Shown: positions 34,658 through 45,054 of the stretch, in pieces | How the letters are laid out: each line of letters begins with the position of its first letter | How positions within the stretch are numbered: the first letter of the stretch is position 1 | Origin: Lingula anatina | Lineage: Eukaryota > Brachiopoda > Lingulata > Lingulida > Lingulidae | Assembly (NCBI RefSeq): GCF_001039355.2 | Contig: NW_019775291.1 | Location: forward strand, 6,672-55,777 | DNA: 49,106 nucleotides | Direction of reading: 5' to 3' | Program-made: the position numbers and the translations under genes | The notes under the pieces: model-generated | Database searches by the model: none | Told to the model about the DNA's origin: nothing | Seen by the model: the letters and a program-made list of their open reading frames with translations, nothing else

Positions 34658-34663
34658 AATAAA
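34658..34663 (+). terminator. AATAAA polyadenylation signal, LRR gene
   Basis: Canonical AATAAA with GT-rich sequence shortly after (ttttgttaaaaaattttcctttgttttgtc region). Confidence 0.55.
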
Positions 34664-34722
34664 GCTAGAAATATTTTGTTAAAAAATTTTCCTTTGTTTT
34701 GTCTATTTTATTAGCAGATCTA

Positions 34723-34749
34723 GTCTCTCTCTCTCTCTCTCTCTCTCTC
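34723..34749. repeat. (TC)n microsatellite
   Basis: About thirteen CT units. Confidence 0.95.
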
Positions 34750-35441
34750 AATTGTCTCTCTTTCTTCTTTTAATCAAATCAATTCACAGTTCACTAATCT
34801 GAATTTTTTCTTTAAAGAATAATGATAAGCCCGTTTAACTGATCTGCAAAGTCCTCCACACATACATTCATGAAATAGGTCGTTGCAAGCTTCTAAAAAA
34901 CGTAGCATTGAATGACATCTAGGCCATATGCAGATAAAAACCTGTGCTGAAAATAAGAAGCGGATTGCACCATCAGTGCGCAATGTGTAGCGTCATTTCA
35001 CAGCAGTACAAATACATGTGTATGAAGAGTCTGCTTTATAGGGAAACTCGGGCCTTTGCTCGACGTTAGAAAATATTTAGTAATATTAAAATCAGACGTA
35101 AAAACGTGCCTGTTCAGGCTTAATGCACTTATTAATCGAATGAATCATTTGGGCCATGTAGGATTTTTGAGAGGAGGACGATTATTCTCCCTGATCTATG
35201 GATCCAGGTCTCATATCAGCGTTTGTGCAAACATTCGATCTCCTATCAGTTAATAAAGGTGCAACAAATAGGACGCACGTTGTTAATTCAGCGGGAAACC
35301 ACCACGTGGAAGACCTTTGGGTCGCTGGTTGTTAAAGTCGGTTTAAATGAATACCCTGTACACTGCATATGGTACAAATTTTGGTAAATAAGTCGTTCAT
35401 GCCCAGTTGTTTGAAGACAGCTGTGGAGGCACTAACTCCAG
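34750..35441 (+). other. Gene-poor stretch with a possible first exon of the snoRNA host gene
   Basis: No protein gene seen. A good donor (ctccag|gtgagt) after 35441 could end the first exon of the non-coding host transcript, making the first snoRNA intron 35442-36017. The start of that exon and its promoter are not evident. Confidence 0.25.
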
Positions 35442-35859
35442 GTGAGTGTCGCTCTGGTAATCGCTTAAAAAATTTCAAAGTCAAAGGCAAACGGGGCAAT
35501 ATCCGGTTGATTAACATTATGTGACTTCATTCCGCCATGTTTAAAACATTTGGATTAATATTTATTTGCTGTTTAAACGTCAAAATCGGACACAAACTAG
35601 TGATTTTAACAGCAAGAGACCGAAGTAAATTTCAAACGGACCGACCGATTTTCAAAATTTAATGGCGGATGGAAAATTGCCCTCACATAAATGGCATAAC
35701 GTGAAAATTCTCGAAACCGCATTGAAATGTTTTTTATTTTATTTTATTTTGCGAAAATTGACTGTTCCCTATGCCTTTTGCCGTAAATTTCTTTGTCCTT
35801 CTGCCTTAGTGTCATTATCTTAATGTGTTTTTTTCTCTAACAATGCGTCATTTTACAAA

Positions 35860-35942
35860 AACTTGTCTGTGATGAACTTCACATATGTTAGATATTGATA
35901 AAACATGAAAACAATTTTTCACTCGCCGATCTGAGACAAGTT
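35860..35942 (+). ncRNA. C/D-box snoRNA, copy 1
   Basis: An 83-nt RNA closed by a perfect 8-bp terminal stem (AACTTGTC/GACAAGTT). C box GTGATGA at 35869-35875, D box CTGA at 35931-35934. A degenerate C' (TTGATAA) lies in the middle. The guide TTCACTCGCCG at 35918-35928 ends two bases before the D box and can pair for 11 nt with CGGCGAGUGAA, a highly conserved stretch near the 5' end of 28S rRNA. By the D+5 rule it would direct 2'-O-methylation of the second G. It ends 75 nt before the acceptor at 36017. Confidence 0.85.
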
Positions 35943-36219
35943 CTAATAATAGTGAATTTGTACATAAAGATGATTTCATCATTGCAGTGAACGATTTATC
36001 TGTCCCCACTATTTCAGAATATAGGATTCTTATTCTGCTACCTATCTACTAAATTAGGTTCTTTTGGAATCGGAAACTAATGGGTAAGTAATTATGCCTA
36101 AATCTAAATCTACGAACATCAAAACGATACAACAAACTGAAACGCTTTTATTATCATATATTACGATTAATCTCCTTAATTTTTATTTCAATTTAAATGA
36201 ATAAAATAGGAAGACGATT

Positions 36220-36264
36220 GTTTGATGAATTTTTGGAAACATTGTCTACACGCCAATCTGAAAC
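36220..36264 (+). pseudogene. Decayed C/D-box snoRNA relic
   Basis: GTTTGATGA ... CTGAAAC with a GTTT/AAAC closing stem, only 45 nt long. The segment before and over the D box (CTACACGCCAATCTGAAAC) aligns with CTCGCCGATCTGAGAC of the intact copies, with changes inside the guide. It lies 79 nt before an acceptor (36343), so it occupies the expected snoRNA slot of its own intron. It is shortened and mutated, so probably inactive. Confidence 0.5.
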
Positions 36265-36363
36265 TTTCTTACATTTAAATTTCATATTGGAAAAACTGAA
36301 GGGTAAAGATGCGCTTTATTTTAATATGATCCTCCTATTGTAGGATGAGAAAATGAGTTGAAT

Positions 36364-36667
36364 CAAGGAGTTATAACAGAAGGAGATTACAAGCAAGCCT
36401 CTCTATTGTCCGATGTCTGTTACGGTGGGCGGAGCTAGCTACGGGGGGCCTCCTGTCTCAAGGTTTCGTCTGGGTCGCGCTCCTCCGCTTGGAGATTGAT
36501 TTCGTTAGAATTCGAGATCAGTAGTGTCAAAGCGGCGCTGTATGCTGACGATTTTTTTTTCACAGGTAGTTATTTGGACGATGTGCTGGGAGGGAACGAT
36601 ATCATAGAAAGCGATTATAAGGTGGTGACTGAGGATGGTCGCCATGGTCGCCTGTTATAACTCCTTG
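36364..36667. mobile_element. Inverted-repeat element (MITE-like) inside a host exon
   Basis: A 304-bp element with 16-bp perfect terminal inverted repeats, CAAGGAGTTATAACAG at 36364 and CTGTTATAACTCCTTG ending at 36667. It is flanked by a 7-bp direct repeat GTTGAAT (36357-36363 and 36668-36674), read as a target-site duplication. It is GC-richer than its surroundings and has no transposase frame. Removing it and one GTTGAAT leaves an exon of about 70 nt, the size of its neighbours. Confidence 0.8.
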
Positions 36668-37249
36668 GTTGAATGAAGCACTTCAGTCTGATCCAGAGCG
36701 CTCTCTGGACTCCGTTGCCTGAGGGTTAGTATCGACGCGTGTAGTATTATATTTGTTCGACGATTCTGCAGCTATAACTTTTCAGTCATTTGAGATTTTT
36801 TAAAATCATCATCGAATGCAACTGATGAATATAACAACTATTGGTCTGCTCCAGTTCTGTGGGCCCTGTTCAAACAAAAATTGGGCTAAATTAAGCTGTT
36901 GTAGCGTTATCAAGATAAGAAACCGTTTAATGATATGTTGCCTCTTATCACAATGACACGTTATACAGTTTAAAGCCTCGGATAATGCCTCGGAGAGGGC
37001 AATATTCAACATTTATCTTTGATTTCCGAGAGACAAAAAGAAATGAAGTTTTGATATCTTGGAAGGTTCGTTTATCTTTTCATTTTAGCGTTTTTTTTCA
37101 GGTTTTTGAGGGATGGAAACACTTTGCAAATGGATATATATTTTGCCGCACCGAGCAGCCCCAATTCCCAGTATTTTCAAAGAATAATGTGAGCCTAAAA
37201 AATGTAGTTTTAAGAGAGTATTTTTCTTCATTTTAAGTACTTGAAATGT

Positions 37250-37513
37250 GACTGCATAAGAGCGTTTTTGAGTTCACAAAAATCCAAACCGAAAAAAATC
37301 ACACCCATGGTCCCCCCTTGAAATGAGAATTTTGACTATCGAAATCATAGATCTAAACCGTACCAAATGGTACTGTTCGCCCTCTAAAATACCAAAAAAA
37401 TTTCGGGGCTCTTCGGTAGGCCCCAAACCCCCGGCCAAGGGGGGGGGGGGAGAGGATCGGCTTCCCAACCGCGCCCCCCTCCCAACTTTAAATAATCCTG
37501 GATCCGCCCCCTG
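37250..37513. mobile_element. hAT-like transposon end fragment
   Basis: It ends in CCTGGATCCGCCCCCTG (37497-37513), whose reverse complement CAGGGGGCGGATCCAGG resembles a common hAT-type terminus (CAGGGGCGGATCC). The inner part contains long G and C runs. The opposite terminus is not seen, so it is a fragment. A shortened copy ends at 38087. Confidence 0.5.
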
Positions 37514-37957
37514 CAAACTTTAATTGTATTTTAATTATATTTTGTGGTGTTTTTGAAATTAATCAACATTTGCATTCTGAAAAACTGGTGGACAGTTACA
37601 AAGTAAATAACTAAACTTATTGTCCATGATGACATATCACAATGTTTATTATTGATGTGTCGTGAAAACAACTTTCACTCGCCGATCTGAGACATCAAGA
37701 AAAATTCTCTTTTTCTGTTTCTTGCAATATTAACGCAGAATAGCGAATATTTCAAATCTAAAACACAGCATGCCTGTTTTGTAATACAAACATTACCTGC
37801 TTGCCATCATTTTTGTTTAGGCAATAATACACGATTGAAAGATGGGAGACTTCTGCGCGGCCAGGTTACACGGCAGTTAAGTAATACGGTATGTACACAT
37901 ATACACTTTAGAAATCTCTTAAAATAACTCGCCCCGTACCACGCGCTTGGCTTAACT
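37328..37957 (+). repeat. Tandem snoRNA/exon unit, copy 1
   Basis: This unit (transposon end, snoRNA 2, host exon 37821-37888, start of next intron) recurs at 37965-38507, period about 637 bp; copy 2 is shorter because its transposon part is deleted. Confidence 0.9.
37620..37695 (+). ncRNA. C/D-box snoRNA, copy 2
   Basis: C box ATGATGA at 37626-37632, D box CTGA at 37687-37690, TGTC/GACA closing stem of 4 bp, weaker than in the other copies. The guide TTCACTCGCCG is unchanged. An inner TTGATGT may be C'. It ends about 125 nt before the acceptor at 37820. Confidence 0.75.
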
Positions 37958-37964
37958 TTGTTAA

Positions 37965-38507
37965 AATTTTGACTAGCTGAATCATAGATCTAAACCGTAC
38001 CAAATTGCACCATTCGCCTTCTAAAATACCAAAATTACCACGGCACCCCGTGGACCCCCCCTTCAAATAATCCTGGATCCGCCCCTGCAAACTTTAATTG
38101 TATTTTAATTATAATTTGTGGTGTTTTTGAAATTAATCAACATTTGCATTCTGAAAAACTGATGGACAGTTACAAAGTAAATAACTTAACTGATGTCGAT
38201 GATGACATATCACAATGTTTATTATTGATGTGTCGTGAAAACAACTTTCACTCGCCGATCTGAGACATCAAGAAAAATAGTGCATTCATTTATAAATATT
38301 CAACTCTAAAACAAAGCATGCCTGTTGTGTAATACAAACATTAATTGCTTGCCATCATTTTTGTTTAGGCAATTAATACGCGTTTGAAAGATGGGAGACT
38401 TCTGTGCGGCCAGGTTGTATGGCAGTTAAGTAATACGGTATGTACACATATACACTTTAGAAATCTATTAAAAGAACTCGCCCCTTACCATGCGCTTGGC
38501 TTAACTT
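37965..38507 (+). repeat. Tandem snoRNA/exon unit, copy 2
   Basis: Second copy of 37328-37957, about 90% similar outside deletions. It holds a shortened transposon end (to 38087), snoRNA 3 and host exon 38369-38437. There is no N at this junction, unlike the larger duplications, so it is more likely real. Confidence 0.9.
38191..38270 (+). ncRNA. C/D-box snoRNA, copy 3
   Basis: An 80-nt RNA with a perfect 7-bp terminal stem (TGATGTC/GACATCA), C box ATGATGA at 38199-38205 and D box CTGA at 38260-38263. The inner sequence nearly matches copy 2, and the 28S-directed guide is identical. It differs from copy 2 mainly in a better closing stem. It ends 98 nt before the acceptor at 38368. Confidence 0.85.
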
Positions 38508-38666
38508 GACTTATGTAACCAGTTAAGTATAACGCTGACATTACTTTCATTACGAGAACAACGAAAATGTGAGAGACTTATATAACTCACACACCTCAAT
38601 GACCAACATGTACATTGGACACAACAAAAACAATATGAATTGTATCAAAAAGGGAATATGTTGCCT

Positions 38667-38733
38667 TTGTCCGTGATGAATTGCCTATTTGATAAATTTG
38701 TGAAAATAATTTTCACTCGCCGATCTGAGACAA
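38667..38733 (+). ncRNA. C/D-box snoRNA, copy 4
   Basis: A 67-nt RNA with TTGTC/GACAA closing stem, C box GTGATGA at 38673-38679, D box CTGA at 38725-38728, and inner TTGATAA as possible C'. The guide next to the D box is identical to that of the other copies while the middle differs, so selection has kept the guide. It ends 95 nt before the last-exon acceptor at 38828. Confidence 0.82.
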
Positions 38734-38983
38734 TGAATGAAGAAGGCAGAACTGTCACTCATCAAATTAAATTCATATGCTGACATTAAAAAAAAAAAAA
38801 ACAAACTCAAACTATTATCTATTTTCAGACAGTCAAGGTCATGAACATCATCCCCTTCGGCCACAGACTACTCAACTCTGAGATGCTACAAACATTAGTA
38901 TACCAATCTTTAAGTTGTAATAATTGAGAAAGAAGTTGACGTTTGATTTTTCACAATGTGCCAGTTCTTGGGAAAAAAAATGA

Positions 38984-38989
38984 AATAAA
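38984..38989 (+). terminator. AATAAA polyadenylation signal, snoRNA host gene
   Basis: AATAAA about 155 bases into the putative last exon; the first canonical signal after 38829. Confidence 0.4.
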
Positions 38990-39005
38990 ATGCAAATTAA
39001 ATAAG

Positions 39006-40313
39006 TCATATACTAACTTGTGTTGCAACTTTCCATTCCTAGTTTTTACAGCTGTAGTAACTTTATAGTTTTATGTTTTTAATTTATATTTCTCCCAGTA
39101 CAGTTTCATGCACATCCCTTTCTTTGACAACCAAAGTGTTGCAGTTCCTAATGCATGCTGAACAATTCTGGTCCAGTTTGTATCCCTCCACATTTTTCAT
39201 CCAGATACTGAACAATTCCTTTTACTTAAAATTTTAAAGCATATGCTGCCCTTTTAAAATCCAAAAATCTAGTTAATGTAAATAAAAGTAAATAAATAAA
39301 AGGAAAATATCATCAAATCAATACACAAAATGTGTGGAAAATATTTTAATTCCTGCAGAATCTTTTCAGATACAATATAAGTGCTGCCTTTTTATGTTAG
39401 GAAATTTATTCCCGTTTATAGAATACAGAAAATAATGTTGACATTGACTTAAAATTCAGTTACTCTGTACAGGTAATCAAAAATACATTACTCACAAAGA
39501 TCACATAAATGATGATTAACAATCATCATAAATGTAAAAAACAAAGAAAAATAAGTAAATAATACAATATTATTGTTTTCCACATAACATGTATTTTAAA
39601 CATTCAAAATGAGTACCTTTTAAATTCCAATATGACTAAAAGCCCTCCGAGTGATTTTAACCTTTGAGCAGAATAAGTTTTTTGCATGTGATTTTTTCCT
39701 TATATACCGATTAACCCTCTTTTTTTTACTCACAATGCAATGTGGATTTATAAGCAATATGTACTTTAATATAATCTTCAACCAGTAAAATTCTAATCTT
39801 TATCAGTACAAACTGGAAATCTGAAAACATCAGAAAGTATCAAAATTTTAAAGTCTCTTCTTTTTTAATGGAGCACATTTATCTCTGAATGAAAAATTTA
39901 TATAACTAAAAATTGTATGTTGCAAATGTTTTTTTATATTGCTGATCAAACATTTTTGTTTTTGTTGACTTAATTTCCTATGGAACGTAAAAGTAAAATG
40001 TAAGTAGACAACCACATCCATTAGTATCCACATCCATTTGATTCATATACCTTTAAGACAAAACTCATTTTTTTCAATAAATATTAACAGTGAATAAAAC
40101 ATTTCCTACAAGAATCTGGGTAGAATCTGTCACATTCAGTATGATATATACTGCTCAGAAATAGGAATGATATGAAATGTCAGGGTGCGAGATATTCCTA
40201 TGCCTGAACAATGTGTATCCTACTGCCTCTAAGGCAATACTTTGTCAGGGAGAACACAAAATGAGCACACACTGTCAAGACTAGCAATGCACTGCTAATT
40301 ACTGACTGGTTGC

Positions 40314-40346
<33 letters not shown>

Positions 40347-40602
40347 TTATGCTTGAACATCTCACATGTGCATCATAACACAGGGACTTTTGAAGTGAAA
40401 GGTCAAGTCAATATTTTACTTTTCTATCACAGTTTCACCAAAAATATACTCTTTCTAAAACATTTCAACAATTACATAATCCTAGCATTTGTTCATTGTA
40501 GTCATGCCATGAAGTTATCACTATCCCTTCACTTATTTTTGTCTGAGTTTGGGACTAGTTGACACATTCCTCTGTCTTTTCTTGTAATTGAATAAACATT
40601 CA
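39006..40602. other. Intergenic / downstream region of the RMDN gene copy
   Basis: AT-rich, no exon seen. From about 39493 it belongs to the 4.5-kb unit repeated at 43992. A (GT)n run lies at 40316-40345. It may hold the 3' UTR of the minus-strand RMDN copy. Confidence 0.5.
40316..40345. repeat. (GT)n microsatellite
   Basis: Fifteen GT units; the other copy has an interrupted, shorter run near 44770-44797. Confidence 0.95.
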
Positions 40603-43600
40603 TTAGGCATATGTTCTATACTGATTGAGAAGTTTCGTAATCTCTTCTTGGGCAGTTTTGTCCTAAAAAGATAAAGTTGAATTACATAATCATATTGCTT
40701 TTCATCTTCACCAATAACAATGCTACAATTTTAATATTATGCAGCCTTTTCGCTGTATTGTTATATTTCTTTTACTTATAGTTTAATACCTAGTAACTTT
40801 AAAACTTTGAAAACATATATGCTGTTGTCTAATTCCTATTATTTTTTCTGTAATATACATATTAGGATACTTATATAAACATTGTATATGTTTAAATATC
40901 ACGCATTTTCTAAAATATGTGGCTATGGTGTCTTAATATATTCATTACATGTAATTTCCCCTTATTATTGCTCATTTGGAGATTATCTTAAAGACGACAA
41001 AACCACATGTAAGAATGTTCTTTTCCTCTGCATTCCACTGACCACTTGCATACTTACATCTTGACTGGAGCCTACAAGAGCATCAGCTTTCTCCAACCAC
41101 AGTACTGCCGAGCTGTAGTCTTTTTTTTCAATGAAGCTCTGAGATTTACAATATGAATAACTTATTGCAAATCAACAAATTGACTCTTTGAAAAAGCATT
41201 TTTCTTTAAATGATATTTAAAAGTAAACTAGTTTGAATTTCTTTACCTTTTGCTTGGAATCAATGACAAAACAACGGACATTTATCTATGATTAATGATT
41301 GTACCTATGTATGCAAAGAGCTGAGAAACTGTCTTCTATTTAAATAAACAACTTCCACTGAATAGGTAGATTTAGCTATTATCGCTGTTATTACCTTTGC
41401 TAAGTATAACATATTTTCTTTCCATTTGCCTGGGCTCAATCTCTCAGCCTAAAACAGAAGGAGACCTGGTTACCAATATAGATGAAAGTAATTACTTAGA
41501 CATAAATCTATACAAATTATGGGTCATCATCATGTAATCATGTAATTAGTTGCAGCAATTAGTAGTCAAATCTTAGTACAGGCATTTTCAATGTTACGAA
41601 TTTTACATGTTGATTTACTGAGGAGTCTTAAATTTTTTCCACTTTTCTCACCTCCTTGAAATGCTTCAAAGCTTCATCAATGGTTGCAGTAGGTGGAGTA
41701 GCAAATAATGTGGATGCAACTTTTCTTTCTATCCAGGTTAACATATAGACCTAATGTTTGAATAAAATGTACTCATCTAAGGCTGCATTCACAATGAAAC
41801 TATCGCAGTAGGTAGTTCCATTGTACTAGGTGGATATTAGTATCCGGTCCTAACTCTGCAGGGAAATTATCATACATGGAACTTAGGCTCTATCCCCATA
41901 GATTTTAGATCGATCTATCCCCGCGGGGAGTCTCACTAGATTACTTTCAGATAATCCGACTTAAATGTCCTTCCCGCCTACTACAGGCTGTAAGGGGGTA
42001 ATTAACTTCCGTGTCCGCCCGGCTGACAGCTATTTAGCGTGAACCCCCAGGGAGTTAGGTTGATCTAAAGTAGGTCGATCTAATCTATGGAAATGGGGTG
42101 TTACTCTGCAGGGGAAATTATCATACTAGGTACTTACTCCATGGGACTCTTGCTGAATGTAATCAGATTAACAGATTAAAATACCTCCTCCTGGCATTGA
42201 GTAGAATACAGAACAGATGGTGATTATACCAGTACATTGGAAACAAGAGGAGGCATGTTAATTTGTTAACCTTACTGCACTCGGTGAGAATCCCCACAGA
42301 GTTAATTTGAACTGCCAAGTACAACAGTTTCATTGTGAACATACTGCCCTAAGGTATACTATCATAATCATGGCCAGATATGCATATGAAATATATGTAG
42401 TAGTACAGGTAACAAAAATAATCATTTTTACTCGAAAAATTTAACAAAAAGACAAAAAAATGAGGGAAACTTACCCCATAGCACCACCTGCCCAAGAGAT
42501 GGTGAAGTGACGGATCATTTGGATTAATGGCTATAGCCTTCTCAATGTGATCCTAGAAAACATATGGACTGAACATTTTTATAACCTCCATAACAAAATT
42601 TGGTCATATTGCAAGTATGTATGAAACACTAAGATGAAAGGAAGAATAAAAATATACCAGGCAAGCATTAGTTGTACACAGTATACTAATTGCCTACTCT
42701 ATATATCAGTCATTTACCACATACTAAAATTACTATTATACATCTCAAAACAAATCATGTTTGACCTTCTTTATGCTTCCTAAGCTGTAAATTAAATGAC
42801 TATGACTAATGATCTACATTTTAAACTGTAATACATAATATTATATAAATAAAATAAAATAAAAAAAGAGATACCTTAAACTCATAACCACTTTTAATCT
42901 TAACTTGCATTCCTTCAATTTCTCCTATGCTGCCCAATGTTATAGCATACCTACAAAATAATTATAGAATTCGTTAAGGTTGTGAGAGAAATCCAAAGTA
43001 CATAAATAGTGCCAATGCATTAAATAAAAGAGCTGTACATTAAATTTTGTAAAAAAAAAAAAAAAAAAAAAAAAAGTGATCTGCAGACCTTCATGCTTAG
43101 AAACATCTTATCACAAAACTTTTACAACACTTTTTTCTTCACTTAGCTTAAGTCAAGGAAACAATTATATAAGGGAGCATTCAGAAGAACACATCATACT
43201 AGCTGGATCAATCCAACTCTGTGGGGATTCCTGCTTTAGTGTACTTAATGTAATCAGCTTAACTGTCTGACAGGCCTCCTGGACCAGCAGGGGGGTAATT
43301 AACTATCATGTCCGTTCGGCGCTCAGAAGCTCTTTCACGTGAGGAGGCTTGTCAGACAATTAAGCTGATTACACTGAATGCACTTAAGCAATAATACCCA
43401 GCAAAGATGGACTCATAACATACAACCCTTTCATACCATTTATGAGCCTCTGCTTTATTCTCATCTATACTGAAGGCATCTTGGGCACTATCCCTAGCTT
43501 CGTATACTAGACTCTTCTTCCTTTCATCATTTCCTCTTCCATTCTCAATTTGTGATAAGAAATATGCTGCCTTTGACAACCTCCAAAGGAAGTCTGGGTT
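40603..43600 (-). CDS. RMDN-family TPR protein, 3' exon set copy A
   Basis: Seven minus-strand exons, 43600-43437, 42950-42875, 42552-42475, 41750-41652, 41448-41395, 41138-41058 and 40662-40603, join in frame to about 203 codons plus stop. The product matches the C-terminal TPR-like region of the regulator-of-microtubule-dynamics family (RMDN1-3; RMDN3 is PTPIP51): DFLWRLSKA at the start, HKWYAI, then GRWCYG, LFATPP and LWLEKA. Family members bind microtubules or tether mitochondria to the ER. No start codon or 5' exons precede this set, so it is an incomplete gene as assembled. Compared with copy B, Asn in NPNDP of the third exon becomes Ser in B. It is probably the other allele, or else a real partial tandem duplicate. 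Confidence 0.75.
41777..42354. mobile_element. Foldback element in RMDN intron, copy A
   Basis: About 578 bp with imperfect inverted ends: TTCACAATGAAACT at 41788 against AGTTTCATTGTGAA ending at 42339. CTAAGG occurs directly at both edges (41777 and 42349), a possible 6-bp target duplication. Inside are nested palindromic pieces, including GGGGGTAATTAACTTCCGTG, which is also present in the neighbouring 43233 element. No coding capacity. The same element is in copy B at 46232-46808. Confidence 0.6.
43054..43075. repeat. Poly-A tract
   Basis: About two dozen A in an RMDN intron; the copy at 47504 is interrupted by T. Confidence 0.9.
43233..43389. mobile_element. Small inverted-repeat element in RMDN intron, copy A
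   Basis: About 157 bp with arms of some 48 bp: 43233-43280 pairs with 43342-43389 (core TAATCAGCTTAA, GTCTGACA, GCCTCCT). The centre contains GGGGGTAATTAACT and TGTCCGTTCGGC, shared with the larger element at 41777. It ends about 50 bases from the exon at 43437. It is also in copy B at 47692-47849. Confidence 0.75.
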
Positions 43601-43986
43601 CTGTGAATACTAAAATAGTAAGAAATACAGTTAAAACTGAAAGTTTAGAGAGGTGAAGCTGTCTCCTGATTGTGAACCACTGTACCAGCCAGGTATTTGC
43701 TTGGAAGTGAAACAATATTAGGTAACAAATACTTAGTTTTCAGCTGACATAAAGTGTATGAGAAGTAGGGTTGAAAGGAAGGGTTGGGGAGCAAATATGA
43801 ATTACCTCTCACTTTTTTTTCTTTTTCAAAAATCTAAATTCAACTTAATGATAAGACACCGCAACCTTTGCAGTGACATAGGATGTAGAAGCCACAAACC
43901 ACATTAATAACAATCATGGCTTCACAAGCATTACAAGGAACAAGTCTAATCTACCCCAGGAATTAATCCTATCCAGATTACTTCCT

Positions 43987-43987
43987 N
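43987..43987. other. Single-N assembly join
   Basis: Isolated N between the two 4.5-kb copies; sequence restarts from the 39.49-kb region just after it. Confidence 0.8.
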
Positions 43988-45054
43988 ATTTTCAAAGATC
44001 ACATAAATGATGATTAACAATCATCATAAACCTAAACAACAAAGAATAATAAGTAAATAATACAATATTATCATTTTCCACATAATGTGTACTTTAAACA
44101 TTCAAAATGAGTACCTTATAAATTCTAATATGACTAAGCCCTCTGAGTGATTTTAACCTTTGAGCAGGATAAGATTTTAGCATGGATTTTTTCCTTATAC
44201 ACCAATTCTACCCTTAAACCTCTTTTTTTTTTTACTCACAATGTACTTTATATTGTCTCCAACCAGTAAAATTCTAATTTTATCAGTACAAACTGGAAAT
44301 CTGAAAACATCAGAAAATCTCAAAATTTTTAAGTCTCTTCTTTTTTAATGGAGCACTGAATGAAAAATATATATAACTAAAAATTGTATGTTGCAAATGT
44401 TGTTTTTTTTATATTGCTGATCAAACATTTTTGTTGACTTAATTTCCTATGGAACGTATAAGTAAAATGTAAGTAGACAACCACATCCATTTGGTTCATA
44501 TACCTTTAAGACAAAACACATCTTTTTCCAATAAATATTAACAGTGAATAAAACATTTCCTACAAGAATCTGGGTAGAATCTGTCACATTCAGTATGATA
44601 TATACTGCTCAGAAATAGGAGTGATATGAAATGTCAGGGTGCGAGATATTCCTATGCCTGAACAAAGTGTATCCTACTGCTTCTAAGGCAATACTTTGTC
44701 AGGGAGAACACAAAATGAGCACACACTGTCAAGACTAGCAATGCACTGCTAATTACTGACTGGTTGCACTGTGTATGTGTATGTGTGTGTGTGTGAGATT
44801 ATGCTTGAACATCTCACATGTGCATCATAACACAGGGACTTTTGAAGTGAAAGGTCAAGTCAATATTTTACTTTTCTATCACAGTTTCACCAAAAATATA
44901 CTCTTTCTTAAACATTTCAACAATTACATAATCCTAGCATTTGTTCATTGTAGTCATGCCATGAAGTTATCACTATCCCTTCACTTATTTTTGTCTGAGT
45001 TTGGGACTAGTTGACACATTCCTCTGTCTTTTCTTGTAATTGAATAAACATTCA

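Larger units (their letters stand above)
36018..39005 (+). ncRNA. Spliced non-coding snoRNA host gene (exons after the first)
   Basis: Putative exons with GT-AG borders: 36018-36083 (66 nt), 36344-36724 (about 70 nt once an inserted element is removed), 37821-37888 (68 nt), 38369-38437 (69 nt) and a last exon from 38829 to an AATAAA at 38984. Each intron holds one C/D-box RNA ending 75-125 nt before the acceptor, the placement usual for intron-encoded C/D snoRNAs in animals. The exons are short, similar in size and share no long reading frame, so the transcript is probably a carrier for its introns, like the GAS5 or SNHG genes of vertebrates. Exons 37821 and 38369 are near-identical copies. 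Confidence 0.65.
39493..43983. repeat. 4.5-kb direct duplication, copy A
   Basis: Repeated in the same orientation at 43992-48442 with a few percent differences and small indels. It covers the last seven exons of the RMDN gene and its 3' flank, and the copies meet at a single N (43987). Confidence 0.95.

Noticed and set aside
37274-37523. Gly/Pro-rich frames on both strands
   Set aside because: They fall in the G/C-run part of a transposon end fragment that recurs nearby.
40353-40562. 69-codon plus-strand frame found in both RMDN copies
   Set aside because: Antisense to the 3' flank of the RMDN gene; conservation between the copies is expected from their recent split, and no product is recognisable.
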